Source of the DNA: UBA6059 sp040222235
GTDB lineage: Bacteria; Bacteroidota; Bacteroidia; Cytophagales; Cyclobacteriaceae
Assembly (NCBI GenBank): GCA_040222235.1
Contig: JAVKDO010000028.1
Span: 1-64,000 of the forward strand
Reading direction: 5' to 3'
Length of the DNA stretch: 64,000 bases
The notes under the pieces were generated by a model that worked only from the letters and a program-made list of their open reading frames with translations, searched no databases and was not told the DNA's origin. Each line of letters begins with the position of its first letter. Positions within the stretch are counted from its first letter, which is position 1. A program made the translations under genes and the position numbers. Shown here one piece after another: positions 54,573 to 62,814 of this stretch.

Positions 54573-54619
54573 ATTTTCAGATACAATCTCCTCTGTGGAG
54601 AATATAGAATCTGAAAATA
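54572..54619. repeat. Inverted repeat touching the KAP start codon
   Basis: TATTTTCAGAT (54572-54582) is perfectly complementary to ATCTGAAAATA (54609-54619); an inner stem TCTCC/GGAGA (54587-54591 with 54597-54601) nests within. One arm begins on the first base of the KAP ATG. It could be an operator or a hairpin that hides the start codon. Confidence 0.75.
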
Positions 54620-54722
54620 CTCATTTGTTAGAGCAAAATGGAGGTTTATGCTCTGTTATTTCTAAGAGTTGATTTACTAAATCAGACAGTGGGTATTGAA
54701 ATACATGAGTTGTGTTCTCTGA

Positions 54723-56012
54723 TCATTTCCCCACCACAAAATTTAACCCACCAGTGATAATGCTGGACGAGAAGGGCGTGTTGCGGTCATAGTAGTAATA
54801 CTTGAGATCGACACTCTTCAATCTGAATTTGCCGATGTGGAAGGAGGTGAAGATGTCCGTATACCTCACTCCGAAACCATATTGATTCGCATTGTACTTG
54901 GACAAATCATAGTCGGAAGTATAGAAAGGGTCAGTGGATAGATGCTGATTGTAGGGCTTGAAGTAGTCAGCCGCTCCCTGATTATAGTAGCGATAGGAAG
55001 GATAAATTGTCCATTTCATGCCCAGTTTGATGGGTAGCTCAACGCTTGCTGTCAGAGATCCTATACCCCAGTCATCTTGATAATACCGCGCAAACGACCT
55101 GATCGACAGAAACTCATTGATATAGTAATGTAGTCGCCCACCCAACGCCACTTTCATCCGAGTATCAGGAAGTCGCTCGATATCCTCCGCTAAGTGAAAT
55201 CCGTCTACGAAAGAGTCTTCAATGTCCTCAAAATATACGCGCTGAAAAGGGGTAGAGAGTAGACCGTCCTGCTGCACAACATCCAAGGTAAGAGAGCCTT
55301 GCAGTTTTCGCGATAGCACCTGAGATATGGTTAGGCCAAGCGCATAGGAGTTGCGATTCTTGCCTGTGAGCGGAACAAAGATGGGATCATAGTTACGATT
55401 ACCTGTAATGCTTGACTGTCGAAAGTTGCCACTGCCCCTGAGCTCGGTAGGATAGATTATACTCCAGGTATCCAGGTACACATTGGCTGATAAGCTGACT
55501 TCTGTATTCTGCTGATTGAAGAGTCGAGAGACATTACCACCAAAGCCGATAGAGAGGTAGTCATATTCTGCTGAGATCGACCCATGTACTCCCCAGAGCT
55601 TGTTTCGATCGTCAGAGCTATGCGAGTAGCCAACTGTCAGGTTGGTCCATGTATCACCTGAGGAGGCTCCTGAGGAAGCCACATAGGGATCGCTATCACC
55701 ATCAAACGGATTGATGTTGCTGGAGGAGGCGGATGAGTAGGCCGAAATACCAGCATCAATCGATAGCACATCATCGTCATTCAAGGGTATAGATACGATG
55801 AATGTTGCGGTAGCATCAGTCAACTCCTCCGTACCAATACCACCTGTAACTGCTGCGTTTTGTCCATCCTGGGTATAGTAGCTCGTGAGGAAGTCTATTT
55901 CGGTAGTCTCTAACACGCGCTTTTTGTACACTGTCGTGCTATCTGCTTGGGCCAATAGTGTACTATGGCTATATAGTACCACTATTATTGCGGTAGCAAA
56001 GATTTTGATCAT
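54723..56012 (-). CDS. DUF3570 outer membrane protein
   Basis: 429 residues from the ATG at 56010-56012 (MIKIFATAIIVVLYSHSTLL, a signal peptide); a longer frame upstream overlaps the DUF4266 gene. The rest is a series of amphipathic beta strands ending GGLNFVVGK, consistent with a DUF3570 barrel, a family I recall next to ApbE and DUF4266. A Ser/Gly/Asp-rich loop near residues 90-121 contains SSGASSGD, which resembles the S/T-G-A-T/S motif flavinylated by ApbE in other proteins. Last gene of the thioredoxin-ApbE-DUF4266-DUF3570 operon. Confidence 0.85.
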   Translation of the reverse strand: MIKIFATAIIVVLYSHSTLLAQADSTTVYKKRVLETTEIDFLTSYYTQDGQNAAVTGGIGTEELTDATATFIVSIPLNDDDVLSIDAGISAYSSASSSNINPFDGDSDPYVASSGASSGDTWTNLTVGYSHSSDDRNKLWGVHGSISAEYDYLSIGFGGNVSRLFNQQNTEVSLSANVYLDTWSIIYPTELRGSGNFRQSSITGNRNYDPIFVPLTGKNRNSYALGLTISQVLSRKLQGSLTLDVVQQDGLLSTPFQRVYFEDIEDSFVDGFHLAEDIERLPDTRMKVALGGRLHYYINEFLSIRSFARYYQDDWGIGSLTASVELPIKLGMKWTIYPSYRYYNQGAADYFKPYNQHLSTDPFYTSDYDLSKYNANQYGFGVRYTDIFTSFHIGKFRLKSVDLKYYYYDRNTPFSSSIITGGLNFVVGK

Positions 56013-56019
56013 ATCCGAC

Positions 56020-56229
56020 TTAGTTGCATCCACAGCCACCTCCAGTCTTGCCACCATTGCCGCCACTGGCTGCTTCTCGGTAGGAGTGGGCGGTCAGTAG
56101 ATTTCGGTCGCATTTGATATCTGCGAGTGCCATGTCGGGATCGTTGAGCCGCACGCGCTCGTAAGGTTTGATGGAGACGCAGGATGCCATGCAGAGCATT
56201 GTGCAGATGGATAATAAGTATTTATTCAT
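56020..56229 (-). CDS. DUF4266 small Cys-rich lipoprotein
   Basis: 69 residues. A signal peptide ends in the lipobox MASC (Cys about 17), so the protein should be lipid-anchored. After a conserved stretch (VSIKPYERVRLNDPDMALAD) it ends in a Gly/Cys-rich tail GGGCGCN, which together with an internal Cys could bind metal or be modified. The start ATG overlaps the ApbE stop (ATGA), and DUF3570 begins 7 bases downstream. The family is DUF4266 by recall. Confidence 0.85.
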   Translation of the reverse strand: MNKYLLSICTMLCMASCVSIKPYERVRLNDPDMALADIKCDRNLLTAHSYREAASGGNGGKTGGGCGCN

Positions 56230-57209
56230 GGTGTTGCGATTTTGATCTGATTGGAAGTGTGCAAGTCGCCGTTTTTATCGACGATGATGCATTCGATTCG
56301 CGGCAGCTGATTGATGCGGTCAAGCCCCGCGCTTTTACCCATGACGAAAACTGCCGTGGCTAATGCATCGGCCAGCTCAGCCTTGGGCGCAAATATTGTC
56401 ACGCTGAGTATGCCCTGGGTCGGCCAACCAGTTCGAGGGTCGATGATATGAGCATAGCGTTGGTCATCTATCATGATAAACTTTTCATAATTGCCGGAGG
56501 TCACCACAGCACCGTGCTGGATGGGCAGTGACGCATATGGCTTGGTCTTATCGAAAGGGTTGGTAATGGCAACTCGCCACGGCGAACCGTCCGGTTTCGT
56601 CCCCCAGGTATTCATATCTCCGGAGGCATTGATGATGCCTGCATCAACCCCCTGATTGATCAGTAGTGCCTTGGCCTTGTCGGCGGCATAGCCTTTTCCT
56701 ATAGCTCCAAAGCCTATTTTCATGCCTTCCTTTTTGAGGAATACTGAGCTCGCGACCGGATCGAGCAGGATGTTTTCATATCCGATATTCTCGACTGACC
56801 GGGCAATGACTTCTGTATCGGGAGCTTCTGCGACAGAGCCATCAAACTTCCAAATACGATCAATGGAGGCATAGCTGATGTCAAAGGCACCATCACTCAG
56901 CTCAGAGATCCTGATGGCCCGCTCGATGAGCTGATAAAGCTCCTTGTCCACCGCTACGGGCTTGATGCCTGCATTTTGATTGATCTCTGAAGTTTGAGAA
57001 GCGGGATCCCATGATGAGATGAGTTTTTCAATTCTAGATATTTCGGCTACCGCCAAATCGATATACTCCTCGGCTTGAGCTTGATCATCAGCTACTACCG
57101 TAATGTCAAATCGACTGCCCATGAGCTTGAGGGTGCGGTCGTAGATATCTTGCGCGTAGCTTGAGACTCCAATTGATAGTAGAATAAATACTGAGAATAT
57201 TCTTTTCAT
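56226..57209 (-). CDS. apbE: ApbE FAD:protein FMN transferase
   Basis: Attaches FMN covalently to a Thr or Ser of an envelope protein, using FAD. It is 327 residues with a signal peptide (residues 1-19). Visible are LMGSRFDITVVADD, the nucleotide-binding GFGAIGKGYAADKAK, GVDAGIINASGDMNTWG and HIIDPRTGWPTQGI. No NqrC/RnfG-type FMN acceptor is in the window, so the target may be a member of this operon. Overlaps DUF4266 by 4 bases; the thioredoxin gene is 44 bases upstream. Confidence 0.95.
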   Translation of the reverse strand: MKRIFSVFILLSIGVSSYAQDIYDRTLKLMGSRFDITVVADDQAQAEEYIDLAVAEISRIEKLISSWDPASQTSEINQNAGIKPVAVDKELYQLIERAIRISELSDGAFDISYASIDRIWKFDGSVAEAPDTEVIARSVENIGYENILLDPVASSVFLKKEGMKIGFGAIGKGYAADKAKALLINQGVDAGIINASGDMNTWGTKPDGSPWRVAITNPFDKTKPYASLPIQHGAVVTSGNYEKFIMIDDQRYAHIIDPRTGWPTQGILSVTIFAPKAELADALATAVFVMGKSAGLDRINQLPRIECIIVDKNGDLHTSNQIKIATP

Positions 57210-57253
57210 AACAGCGTGTGCTATAGATTTTGTAGTTGCGGTGCGGGACCGTC

Positions 57254-57694
57254 CTATGACTTGTAAGACTCCAAATGGGCGATGTACTCTTCTGGGGACA
57301 TGCCCTTATAGCCTGTTTGGAGAAGTATTTTGCCTTCCTGATCCAATACGATCACAAAAGGAAAAATACCATTGGGATTGTAGCGCTCAGCCAGTTGATT
57401 ATTGGCTTGTTGCTGCGCTTCTGTTAATGCATTCTGCTTCTTTCTTGGGAAGTCAGCCTGGAGCATTATATAGTGATCTGCCGCGTAAGTCTTGAAAATG
57501 TCGGTACCCCAAACTTCACGATCGAGGCGAATGCATGGAGCACACCAGTCTGAGCCTTGGAAGACCAGAATAATAGGGCTATTGGTTGTCTTAGCCTGCG
57601 CTACGGCTTGATCAAAGTCAGTGTGCCAATCCTGAGCAAGACATGAAGACGCGAAAAACAGCGTTGCTAAAAAAGTGAGTGTTAGCCTATTCAT
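57254..57694 (-). CDS. Secreted thioredoxin-like protein
   Basis: 146 residues. A signal peptide (about 1-20, FFASSCLAQ) precedes a thioredoxin fold with the redox motif WCAPC at about residues 51-55 in the context FQGSDWCAPCIRLDREVW, and the cis-Pro in NGIFPFVIVLDQEGK. It resembles the DUF255/thioredoxin_7 type. First gene of the operon with ApbE, DUF4266 and DUF3570, so it probably keeps the cysteines of the DUF4266 lipoprotein reduced; that role is inferred. Confidence 0.9.
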   Translation of the reverse strand: MNRLTLTFLATLFFASSCLAQDWHTDFDQAVAQAKTTNSPIILVFQGSDWCAPCIRLDREVWGTDIFKTYAADHYIMLQADFPRKKQNALTEAQQQANNQLAERYNPNGIFPFVIVLDQEGKILLQTGYKGMSPEEYIAHLESYKS

Positions 57695-57734
57695 TAGAAG
57701 TACTTAGTTGAAAAAGTGAATGAACTAGTAGATC

Positions 57735-57782
57735 AAAAAAGAAAGCTGCCACAGCGTTGGATGATCTGTTCGGCAGCTTTCT
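57735..57782 (-). terminator. Terminator after the acidic lipoprotein gene
   Basis: Read on the - strand, AGAAAGCTGCC (57782-57772) pairs perfectly with GGCAGCTTTCT (57750-57740) around a 21-base loop and is followed by TTTTT. Placed just after the stop of the acidic lipoprotein. Confidence 0.88.
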
Positions 57783-57798
57783 ATTTAACACCTATATA

Positions 57799-59163
57799 TT
57801 ATCCGTTGGTTCCGCCTGAGTTGTCCTCATCCTCATCCTCATCCTCGTCCTCATCTTCTTCACCCTCATCCTCTTCGTCCTCATCATCCTCATCTTCTAG
57901 GTTATCATCTTCGTCTTCAGCATCGTCCTCTTCGGCATCTTCTTCATCATCGTCCTCTGCGTCATCCTCATCTTCACCTTCTTCTTCCTCGTCTTCTAGG
58001 TCACCATCTTCGTCTTCGGCATCATCTTCACCTTCCTCATCCTCGGCATCCTCATCATCTTCGTCTTCCTCATCTTGTAGGTCGCCATCTTCGTCTTCAC
58101 CCTCTTCGTCTTCCAGGTCTTCTTCCTCTTCACCCTCGACGATTTCGTCGAATACCTCATCGAAAGCATCCTCATCCTCAAACTCCCATTCATCGCTGAC
58201 GTCAATTGTCTCAGTAACCCCATCTTCAGTAATGGTAATGATGTTATCGCAAGTGCCATCACCATAGTCCACAGAGAAAGTGCCGCTGTAAGTGGTACCA
58301 TCTTCGTCAAGTTCAGTGTAAGTGCCTGTCTCCACACCGCTCACAAATTCAAATACATCTTCTTCGTCGCATGTAAAGCTGACCACCAAAGGACTGGTAA
58401 TCTCAGAGTTGTAAGTATCTCCATTTTCGCTAGTGATTACTTCAGTACCACTAAGTACCGTAAAGCCGTCTTGATTCCAGACTTCCTCGCCGGATTCGCT
58501 GATGGTCTCCGTATAGGTCTCTCCATCCTTCGTATATGTTTCTACGATCTCAGCTGAGTAGGTAAAGGATGCTTCCCATACTTCGTTTTCAGCATCGGTA
58601 TCATCTTCAGACCAGATGCCACTGTACACTTCTACGCCTGAGATTTCCCAGTCATCTCCACCAAACCCGATAAATTCTATTCGGTCATCGAATGTACCTT
58701 CGGTGAAAGTGCCTGTCTCTACGATGCGTCCTTTGATGAGGACGCCATCTATTTCACATCCGTCTCCAAAGTCAAGGACATATTCGAAGCTCGTTTCAGT
58801 CTCGCTAAACTCTTCGGTATAGCACTCATTAGCCAGGCGAGCCATTGATGACGAGCCACCACGCATCTCACGCATCGCTGGAAGTACGCCTGCACTTCGT
58901 CCATTGTCAACGCTTAGAAATTGATTGTAGATAAATCCCATAGGTCCGCCTATGCCCATAGCACGGATCAGATCACGACCATCAGCATTTGCAAACTGAG
59001 ACAGGTTGCTGAGCGATTGCCCTTGATCTTGTGCATTGTCTAGAATCACCTGCTCCTCTTGAAGGGCCGGTGCGATGGTGTCATCTTCTCCACCACAGCT
59101 CACTAACATCAAACCTAATAATCCCAACATGAGGGAAGCCAATACATTGTGTTTCATTGTCAT
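57799..59163 (-). CDS. ECF-regulated lipoprotein with long Asp/Glu tail
   Basis: 454 residues from the ATG at 59161-59163. A lipoprotein signal ends LVSCGGED (Cys about 20). The middle (about 100-330) has repeated beta-like segments with conserved Gly/Asp (VLDFGDGCEIDGV, FSVDYGDGTCDNIITI). The last 105 residues are almost only Asp and Glu, with Leu-Glu-Asp repeats, ending NSGGTNG. No family is recognised; calcium or cation binding is a guess from composition. Its promoter carries the same bipartite site as the ECF sigma operon. Confidence 0.85.
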   Translation of the reverse strand: MTMKHNVLASLMLGLLGLMLVSCGGEDDTIAPALQEEQVILDNAQDQGQSLSNLSQFANADGRDLIRAMGIGGPMGFIYNQFLSVDNGRSAGVLPAMREMRGGSSSMARLANECYTEEFSETETSFEYVLDFGDGCEIDGVLIKGRIVETGTFTEGTFDDRIEFIGFGGDDWEISGVEVYSGIWSEDDTDAENEVWEASFTYSAEIVETYTKDGETYTETISESGEEVWNQDGFTVLSGTEVITSENGDTYNSEITSPLVVSFTCDEEDVFEFVSGVETGTYTELDEDGTTYSGTFSVDYGDGTCDNIITITEDGVTETIDVSDEWEFEDEDAFDEVFDEIVEGEEEEDLEDEEGEDEDGDLQDEEDEDDEDAEDEEGEDDAEDEDGDLEDEEEEGEDEDDAEDDDEEDAEEDDAEDEDDNLEDEDDEDEEDEGEEDEDEDEDEDEDNSGGTNG

Positions 59164-59188
59164 AAGAAATTTTGTTGTTTGGTAGTGA

Positions 59189-59220
59189 TACAGGGAGTTG
59201 AAAAAATACCCTACCGGCAA
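59189..59220 (-). promoter_or_regulatory. ECF-type promoter of the acidic lipoprotein gene
   Basis: On the - strand TTGCCGGTAGGGTA (59220-59207), then 12 bases, then CCTGTA (59194-59189), 25 bases before the ATG. The same two boxes with the same 12-base spacer lie before the ECF sigma gene. Confidence 0.75.
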
Positions 59221-59292
59221 TGAAACTTTTTTAAGAAAAAATTGAATCTTATTAATTCCTTGAGACTTGGCTTCAAGGGGCTATAAAACCGT

Positions 59293-59314
59293 CTTCCCCG
59301 CGCAGGCGGGGATC
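59293..59314. repeat. REP-like palindrome after the TonB receptor gene
   Basis: TCCCCGC (59295-59301) pairs with GCGGGGA (59306-59312) over the loop GCAG. On the - strand it is followed by AGACGGTTTTA, so it can act as terminator of the receptor transcript. The core resembles the widespread CCCCGC-GCAG-GCGGGG type repetitive element. Confidence 0.7.
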
Positions 59315-59329
59315 TCATGCCTGATTTCC

Positions 59330-61972
59330 CTAGCGGAAATGAATGTTCAGGAAGATGTTTGGCGTGATGCCAAGGAGACCGATATCCACGGGTGTAATGC
59401 CAAATTCTCCGGATTCTTCATCCTCATCAAAATCATAAGCGACTGTGAAACGTCGCGATTTGATGTTCCTTCTATTGTAGACATTGAAGAGGGTAATGCC
59501 TGCTTCGAAAAAGGCTCGCTTGGTCTCAAATGTTCTCTTGGCACTCAAGTCAAGACGATGATAGGCAGGTAATTGGAGCTCATTGATTCGCTCGATGTTG
59601 TAGAATACGCCATCATCGTCATTGATCTCTCCAGGAGGAGTATATCTAGCTCCTGACCCAAACACGAAAATGGATGAAAACTCCCATTGTCCAAGCTTGA
59701 ACATATTCACTTGATTGAACTCGTGCCGTTGGTCATACAGCGACCAGTACTCATCTCCATTATTCAAATCATCAAAAGTATTTTGAGAAAAGCCCAGGGC
59801 ATAGCTAAACCAGGTAGTGAATCGGTCATTGCGGTACTTAGCAAACACGTCCATGCCTGATGCAAAATTTTCTCCATCGCCAATCAATTCCTCTTGATCA
59901 CCTGCTTCATGGGAGAACAGTACAAAGTCTGACTCTAGCAGCCCAGCGCTTTTCTTGTGGTAACCCTCGATCTCGAGATGCCAATGCTCATTCCGGTAGG
60001 TGATCCCTCCAATGAGGTGCTCGCTGGATAGTACGGGTATCTCCTCATCGGCGACTACCCAGTAGTACTGGTCGCTGTTGCCGAATGGGGAGAGGGTGAG
60101 ACGGTTGATGTATTGATGATGTCGCGACCAGCTACCACTTAGATGCAGTTGGTCGTTGATGCGAAATGATCCACTGAGCCGAGGTTCGAAATCGGATCTG
60201 TTGAGCAAGTCGTAGTAGTTGTAGCGCATCCCCATGTTGAAGCGCCAGGGGCCGGGTGCCCATCGGTACTCTCCATACAGTGAACTCAGCGATGAGATGT
60301 TCTCGAGAAAGTCGGTGTATTGCTCCTCTTCATCTCGATACGAGAAATTATAGAAGGTTTCATAGAATGTAACGGATGCTCCGAGTAGAAACGACTGAGT
60401 ATGGTTTAGCCCAATTTCATGTTGCCAGTCAATGGTGATATCTTCTATTTCATTATCCTTCTCAAGTCCAAGTACGAGATAGGTGGTGTCACTGAAGAGC
60501 GGGTTTCTGAATATTTCATCATCATCATCGTCATCGTCTTCCTCTTCTTCAGCAAATAAAATTTCAGTATCCGAGATTGAATAGCTGTTGTACTCTGACT
60601 TACTGACCGTCATCACGCTGTTGTGCTTGGAGTTCCAGTTTTGACTCCATACCAGACTAATTCCAAAATTTGACCAATTAGCGGCATCTTCATAACTGAA
60701 AAAGCTAAAGTCATCGTCTTCTTCATAGATGCCCACATAGTCATCAGCACTCAGGAAGAAATTGATATCGATGATGCTGCGGTCAGTAGCTCTCCAACGA
60801 AGCTTTCCTCCCATATCATAGAAATTGAAGTCGGGTTCTAAGCTAATCTCCTCTGTAGCAAAGTCAGGTTCCTGAGCCTGCAAAATATCGACTCGATTGT
60901 CCCTCAAGAACTTGTTGTAAAAACTACTATTGATCAACGCATTATGTGATCGGCGAGCCCCAAACATAAGCCCGATCTTGGAACTGATGGGTGCTTCTAT
61001 ATAGCCATTAATGCTTGTCATATTAAGACCAATACCGCCCTTGAATTGATCTGTGTTAGCACTTTTTGCGGTAGCGTCTACCACTGAGGAGATACGTCCG
61101 CCGTATCTGGCCATAAACCCACCTTTGTAGACATCTACATTGTTGATGATGTGGGGGTTGAAGGTAGAGAAAATCCCAAAAAAGTGATCTAACTGATAGA
61201 GTGTGAATCCATCGAGCAGTACCAAATTTTGCTCCGGAGCGGAACCTCTGACGACCAGGCCTGAGGAGGATTCATCAGTTGCTCGGATGCCGGGTAGCAA
61301 CTGAATGGACTTGAATACATCCGGTTCGCCAAGCGCAGGTAGGCTAGAGATCTGCTGTGGGTTGATGGAGAAATGACTTGCTACTGTACTCTGCTGATGC
61401 GCCTGGTGCTCATCAAGGATGAAATCGGGAAGAATCGTTGGGTCTTGTGCTAAACGTATATCGAGCTTATCACTATCTCTGGTCATCCAGGTCTCCTGGT
61501 TTTCATAGCCGACATAGCGAATGCTCAGTTCGGCAGAGTCAGCATAAGATGGAAATTTGAACCTGCCTTGCTGATCGGTCAGGGTCGTTTGATCATTCCC
61601 GACTTTGATATAGGCGTAGGCCAGCGGCTGTCCTGTGGATTGATCTATGACCCTACCGGAAAAGTGATCTTGCGTGCGCTGTTTGGACGGAATGATAAGC
61701 AGCACCGATTTGGCACGTTTCGATTTGAAAGGAAAATCTTGCAATACCTGATCAAGAAGGTCATCCGGTTGTTTTCCTGTAAAAATACCGTCGACGTTAT
61801 ATGCCGCCACCGAGGAGGGGTCGTAGCTAAGCTTTAATTGGTATGTTTCAGAAAGCCGATTGAGTACTCGATCCAGAGATTCGTTTTCAATCTTCAGCTC
61901 ATAAGACTGGGCTAGAGCGCCTGTGGCTAAGGTGGAAAAGACTAATACTTGAAGAAAAGTGGACAATCTCAA
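59330..61972 (-). CDS. STN-domain TonB-dependent outer membrane receptor
   Basis: 880 residues. Signal peptide (about 1-21). An STN/FecA-type signalling domain follows (residues 22-75; SYELKIENESLDRVLNRLSE), then a carboxypeptidase-regulatory-like domain (about 100-175; SGRVIDQSTGQPLAYAYIKV), a TonB plug (about 205-300; VVRGSAPEQNLVLLDGFTLY) and the barrel, ending NIFLNIHFR. An external loop has a run of about 12 Asp/Glu. The start is TTG at 61972, whose TTGA overlaps the fecR stop; no in-frame ATG is available before the signal peptide. No SusD follows. Substrate unknown. Confidence 0.93.
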   Translation of the reverse strand: MRLSTFLQVLVFSTLATGALAQSYELKIENESLDRVLNRLSETYQLKLSYDPSSVAAYNVDGIFTGKQPDDLLDQVLQDFPFKSKRAKSVLLIIPSKQRTQDHFSGRVIDQSTGQPLAYAYIKVGNDQTTLTDQQGRFKFPSYADSAELSIRYVGYENQETWMTRDSDKLDIRLAQDPTILPDFILDEHQAHQQSTVASHFSINPQQISSLPALGEPDVFKSIQLLPGIRATDESSSGLVVRGSAPEQNLVLLDGFTLYQLDHFFGIFSTFNPHIINNVDVYKGGFMARYGGRISSVVDATAKSANTDQFKGGIGLNMTSINGYIEAPISSKIGLMFGARRSHNALINSSFYNKFLRDNRVDILQAQEPDFATEEISLEPDFNFYDMGGKLRWRATDRSIIDINFFLSADDYVGIYEEDDDFSFFSYEDAANWSNFGISLVWSQNWNSKHNSVMTVSKSEYNSYSISDTEILFAEEEEDDDDDDDEIFRNPLFSDTTYLVLGLEKDNEIEDITIDWQHEIGLNHTQSFLLGASVTFYETFYNFSYRDEEEQYTDFLENISSLSSLYGEYRWAPGPWRFNMGMRYNYYDLLNRSDFEPRLSGSFRINDQLHLSGSWSRHHQYINRLTLSPFGNSDQYYWVVADEEIPVLSSEHLIGGITYRNEHWHLEIEGYHKKSAGLLESDFVLFSHEAGDQEELIGDGENFASGMDVFAKYRNDRFTTWFSYALGFSQNTFDDLNNGDEYWSLYDQRHEFNQVNMFKLGQWEFSSIFVFGSGARYTPPGEINDDDGVFYNIERINELQLPAYHRLDLSAKRTFETKRAFFEAGITLFNVYNRRNIKSRRFTVAYDFDEDEESGEFGITPVDIGLLGITPNIFLNIHFR

Positions 61973-62814
61973 TCCTGACGAATGGTTGCGGACTTATCGT
62001 CGGTGATTTCAAAAGACAAGCCCAAAGGTTCACATACCATTGCTAACGATTCGGCCAATTCATCAATTGTGATGTAGCCGGTAAATCGCTTATTCTCAAT
62101 ATTTTCTATAGTGATTTTAATATCATACTGCCTTTCTAATTCTTCAACCACTCGCTGCAGACTGGCATTTTCAAAATAGAGTTCACCCAATAGCCAGCTA
62201 GCGACTTGATCGACCGCTATCTCATCGACAAGTACTTCTTTTTCTGATTTGATCACAGCGCCTCCCGCCGTAATCTCCTGGGAGAAGTCACTCTTCGGAA
62301 TATCCACTCTTACCCTACCTGTTTTGCATAGCACCCGATAGTCTGACCCTCGATCCAGTACATTGAAAGATGTTCCCAGTACGCTCACAGTGCCTTGAGC
62401 GGTAGTGATGACAAAGTCTCCGCCCTTTGTCACTTCGAAAAAGGCTTCTCCATCTAAGCTGACATTCCTTGGGTCACCTTCTTTATAATTAAGTGTACTT
62501 TGAGCGTTCAAGGTAACTATGGAGCCATCGGTCAATTGCACTCGCCTTGTTTCTCCATTTGCGGTAGCGACCTGTACTGGACTACTCTGCTGAAGGAAGA
62601 AGAATCCTAGTAGTATGGCTACTGATGCTGCAGCGGCATACCAAGGCCATAAACTCCTCGAAGTTTTTGATGGCACCTCTTCTGTAGCAGCGTCAATTTC
62701 AGCCCATAGGTCTTCCTTGCTTCTCGTTCCCGCTGGAAGCTCTACCTGATCCATCTGGTCAAGGAATGCCTGGGTCTCTTTATCCAGCTCGTTTTTATTT
62801 AGATCATTTGCCAT
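61969..62814 (-). CDS. FecR-family anti-sigma factor
   Basis: 281 residues. A cytoplasmic N-terminal part binds the sigma factor, one membrane span (about 53-75; WPWYAAAASVAILLGFFFL) follows, then the periplasmic FecR domain (NGETRRVQLTDGSIVTLNAQ, GEAFFEVTKGGDFVITTAQG) and a C-terminal STN-like/DUF4974 domain that receives the receptor signal (LQRVVEELERQYDIKITIEN). Its ATG overlaps the sigma stop by one base (TAATG) and its stop overlaps the receptor start, so all three are translationally coupled. Confidence 0.95.
   Translation of the reverse strand: MANDLNKNELDKETQAFLDQMDQVELPAGTRSKEDLWAEIDAATEEVPSKTSRSLWPWYAAAASVAILLGFFFLQQSSPVQVATANGETRRVQLTDGSIVTLNAQSTLNYKEGDPRNVSLDGEAFFEVTKGGDFVITTAQGTVSVLGTSFNVLDRGSDYRVLCKTGRVRVDIPKSDFSQEITAGGAVIKSEKEVLVDEIAVDQVASWLLGELYFENASLQRVVEELERQYDIKITIENIENKRFTGYITIDELAESLAMVCEPLGLSFEITDDKSATIRQD

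Noticed and set aside
56013..56066. Longer start for the DUF3570 protein
   Set aside because: It would overlap the DUF4266 gene and put 18 non-signal residues before a clear signal peptide.
57830..58140. Short repeated units resembling a CRISPR or tandem repeat array
   Set aside because: The repeats are degenerate GAT/GAG codons in frame with the lipoprotein; no constant repeat with unique spacers.
57716..58267. 183-residue + strand frame made almost wholly of Ser
   Set aside because: It is the mirror of the Asp/Glu codon repeats of the lipoprotein on the - strand; no start signal and no plausible fold.
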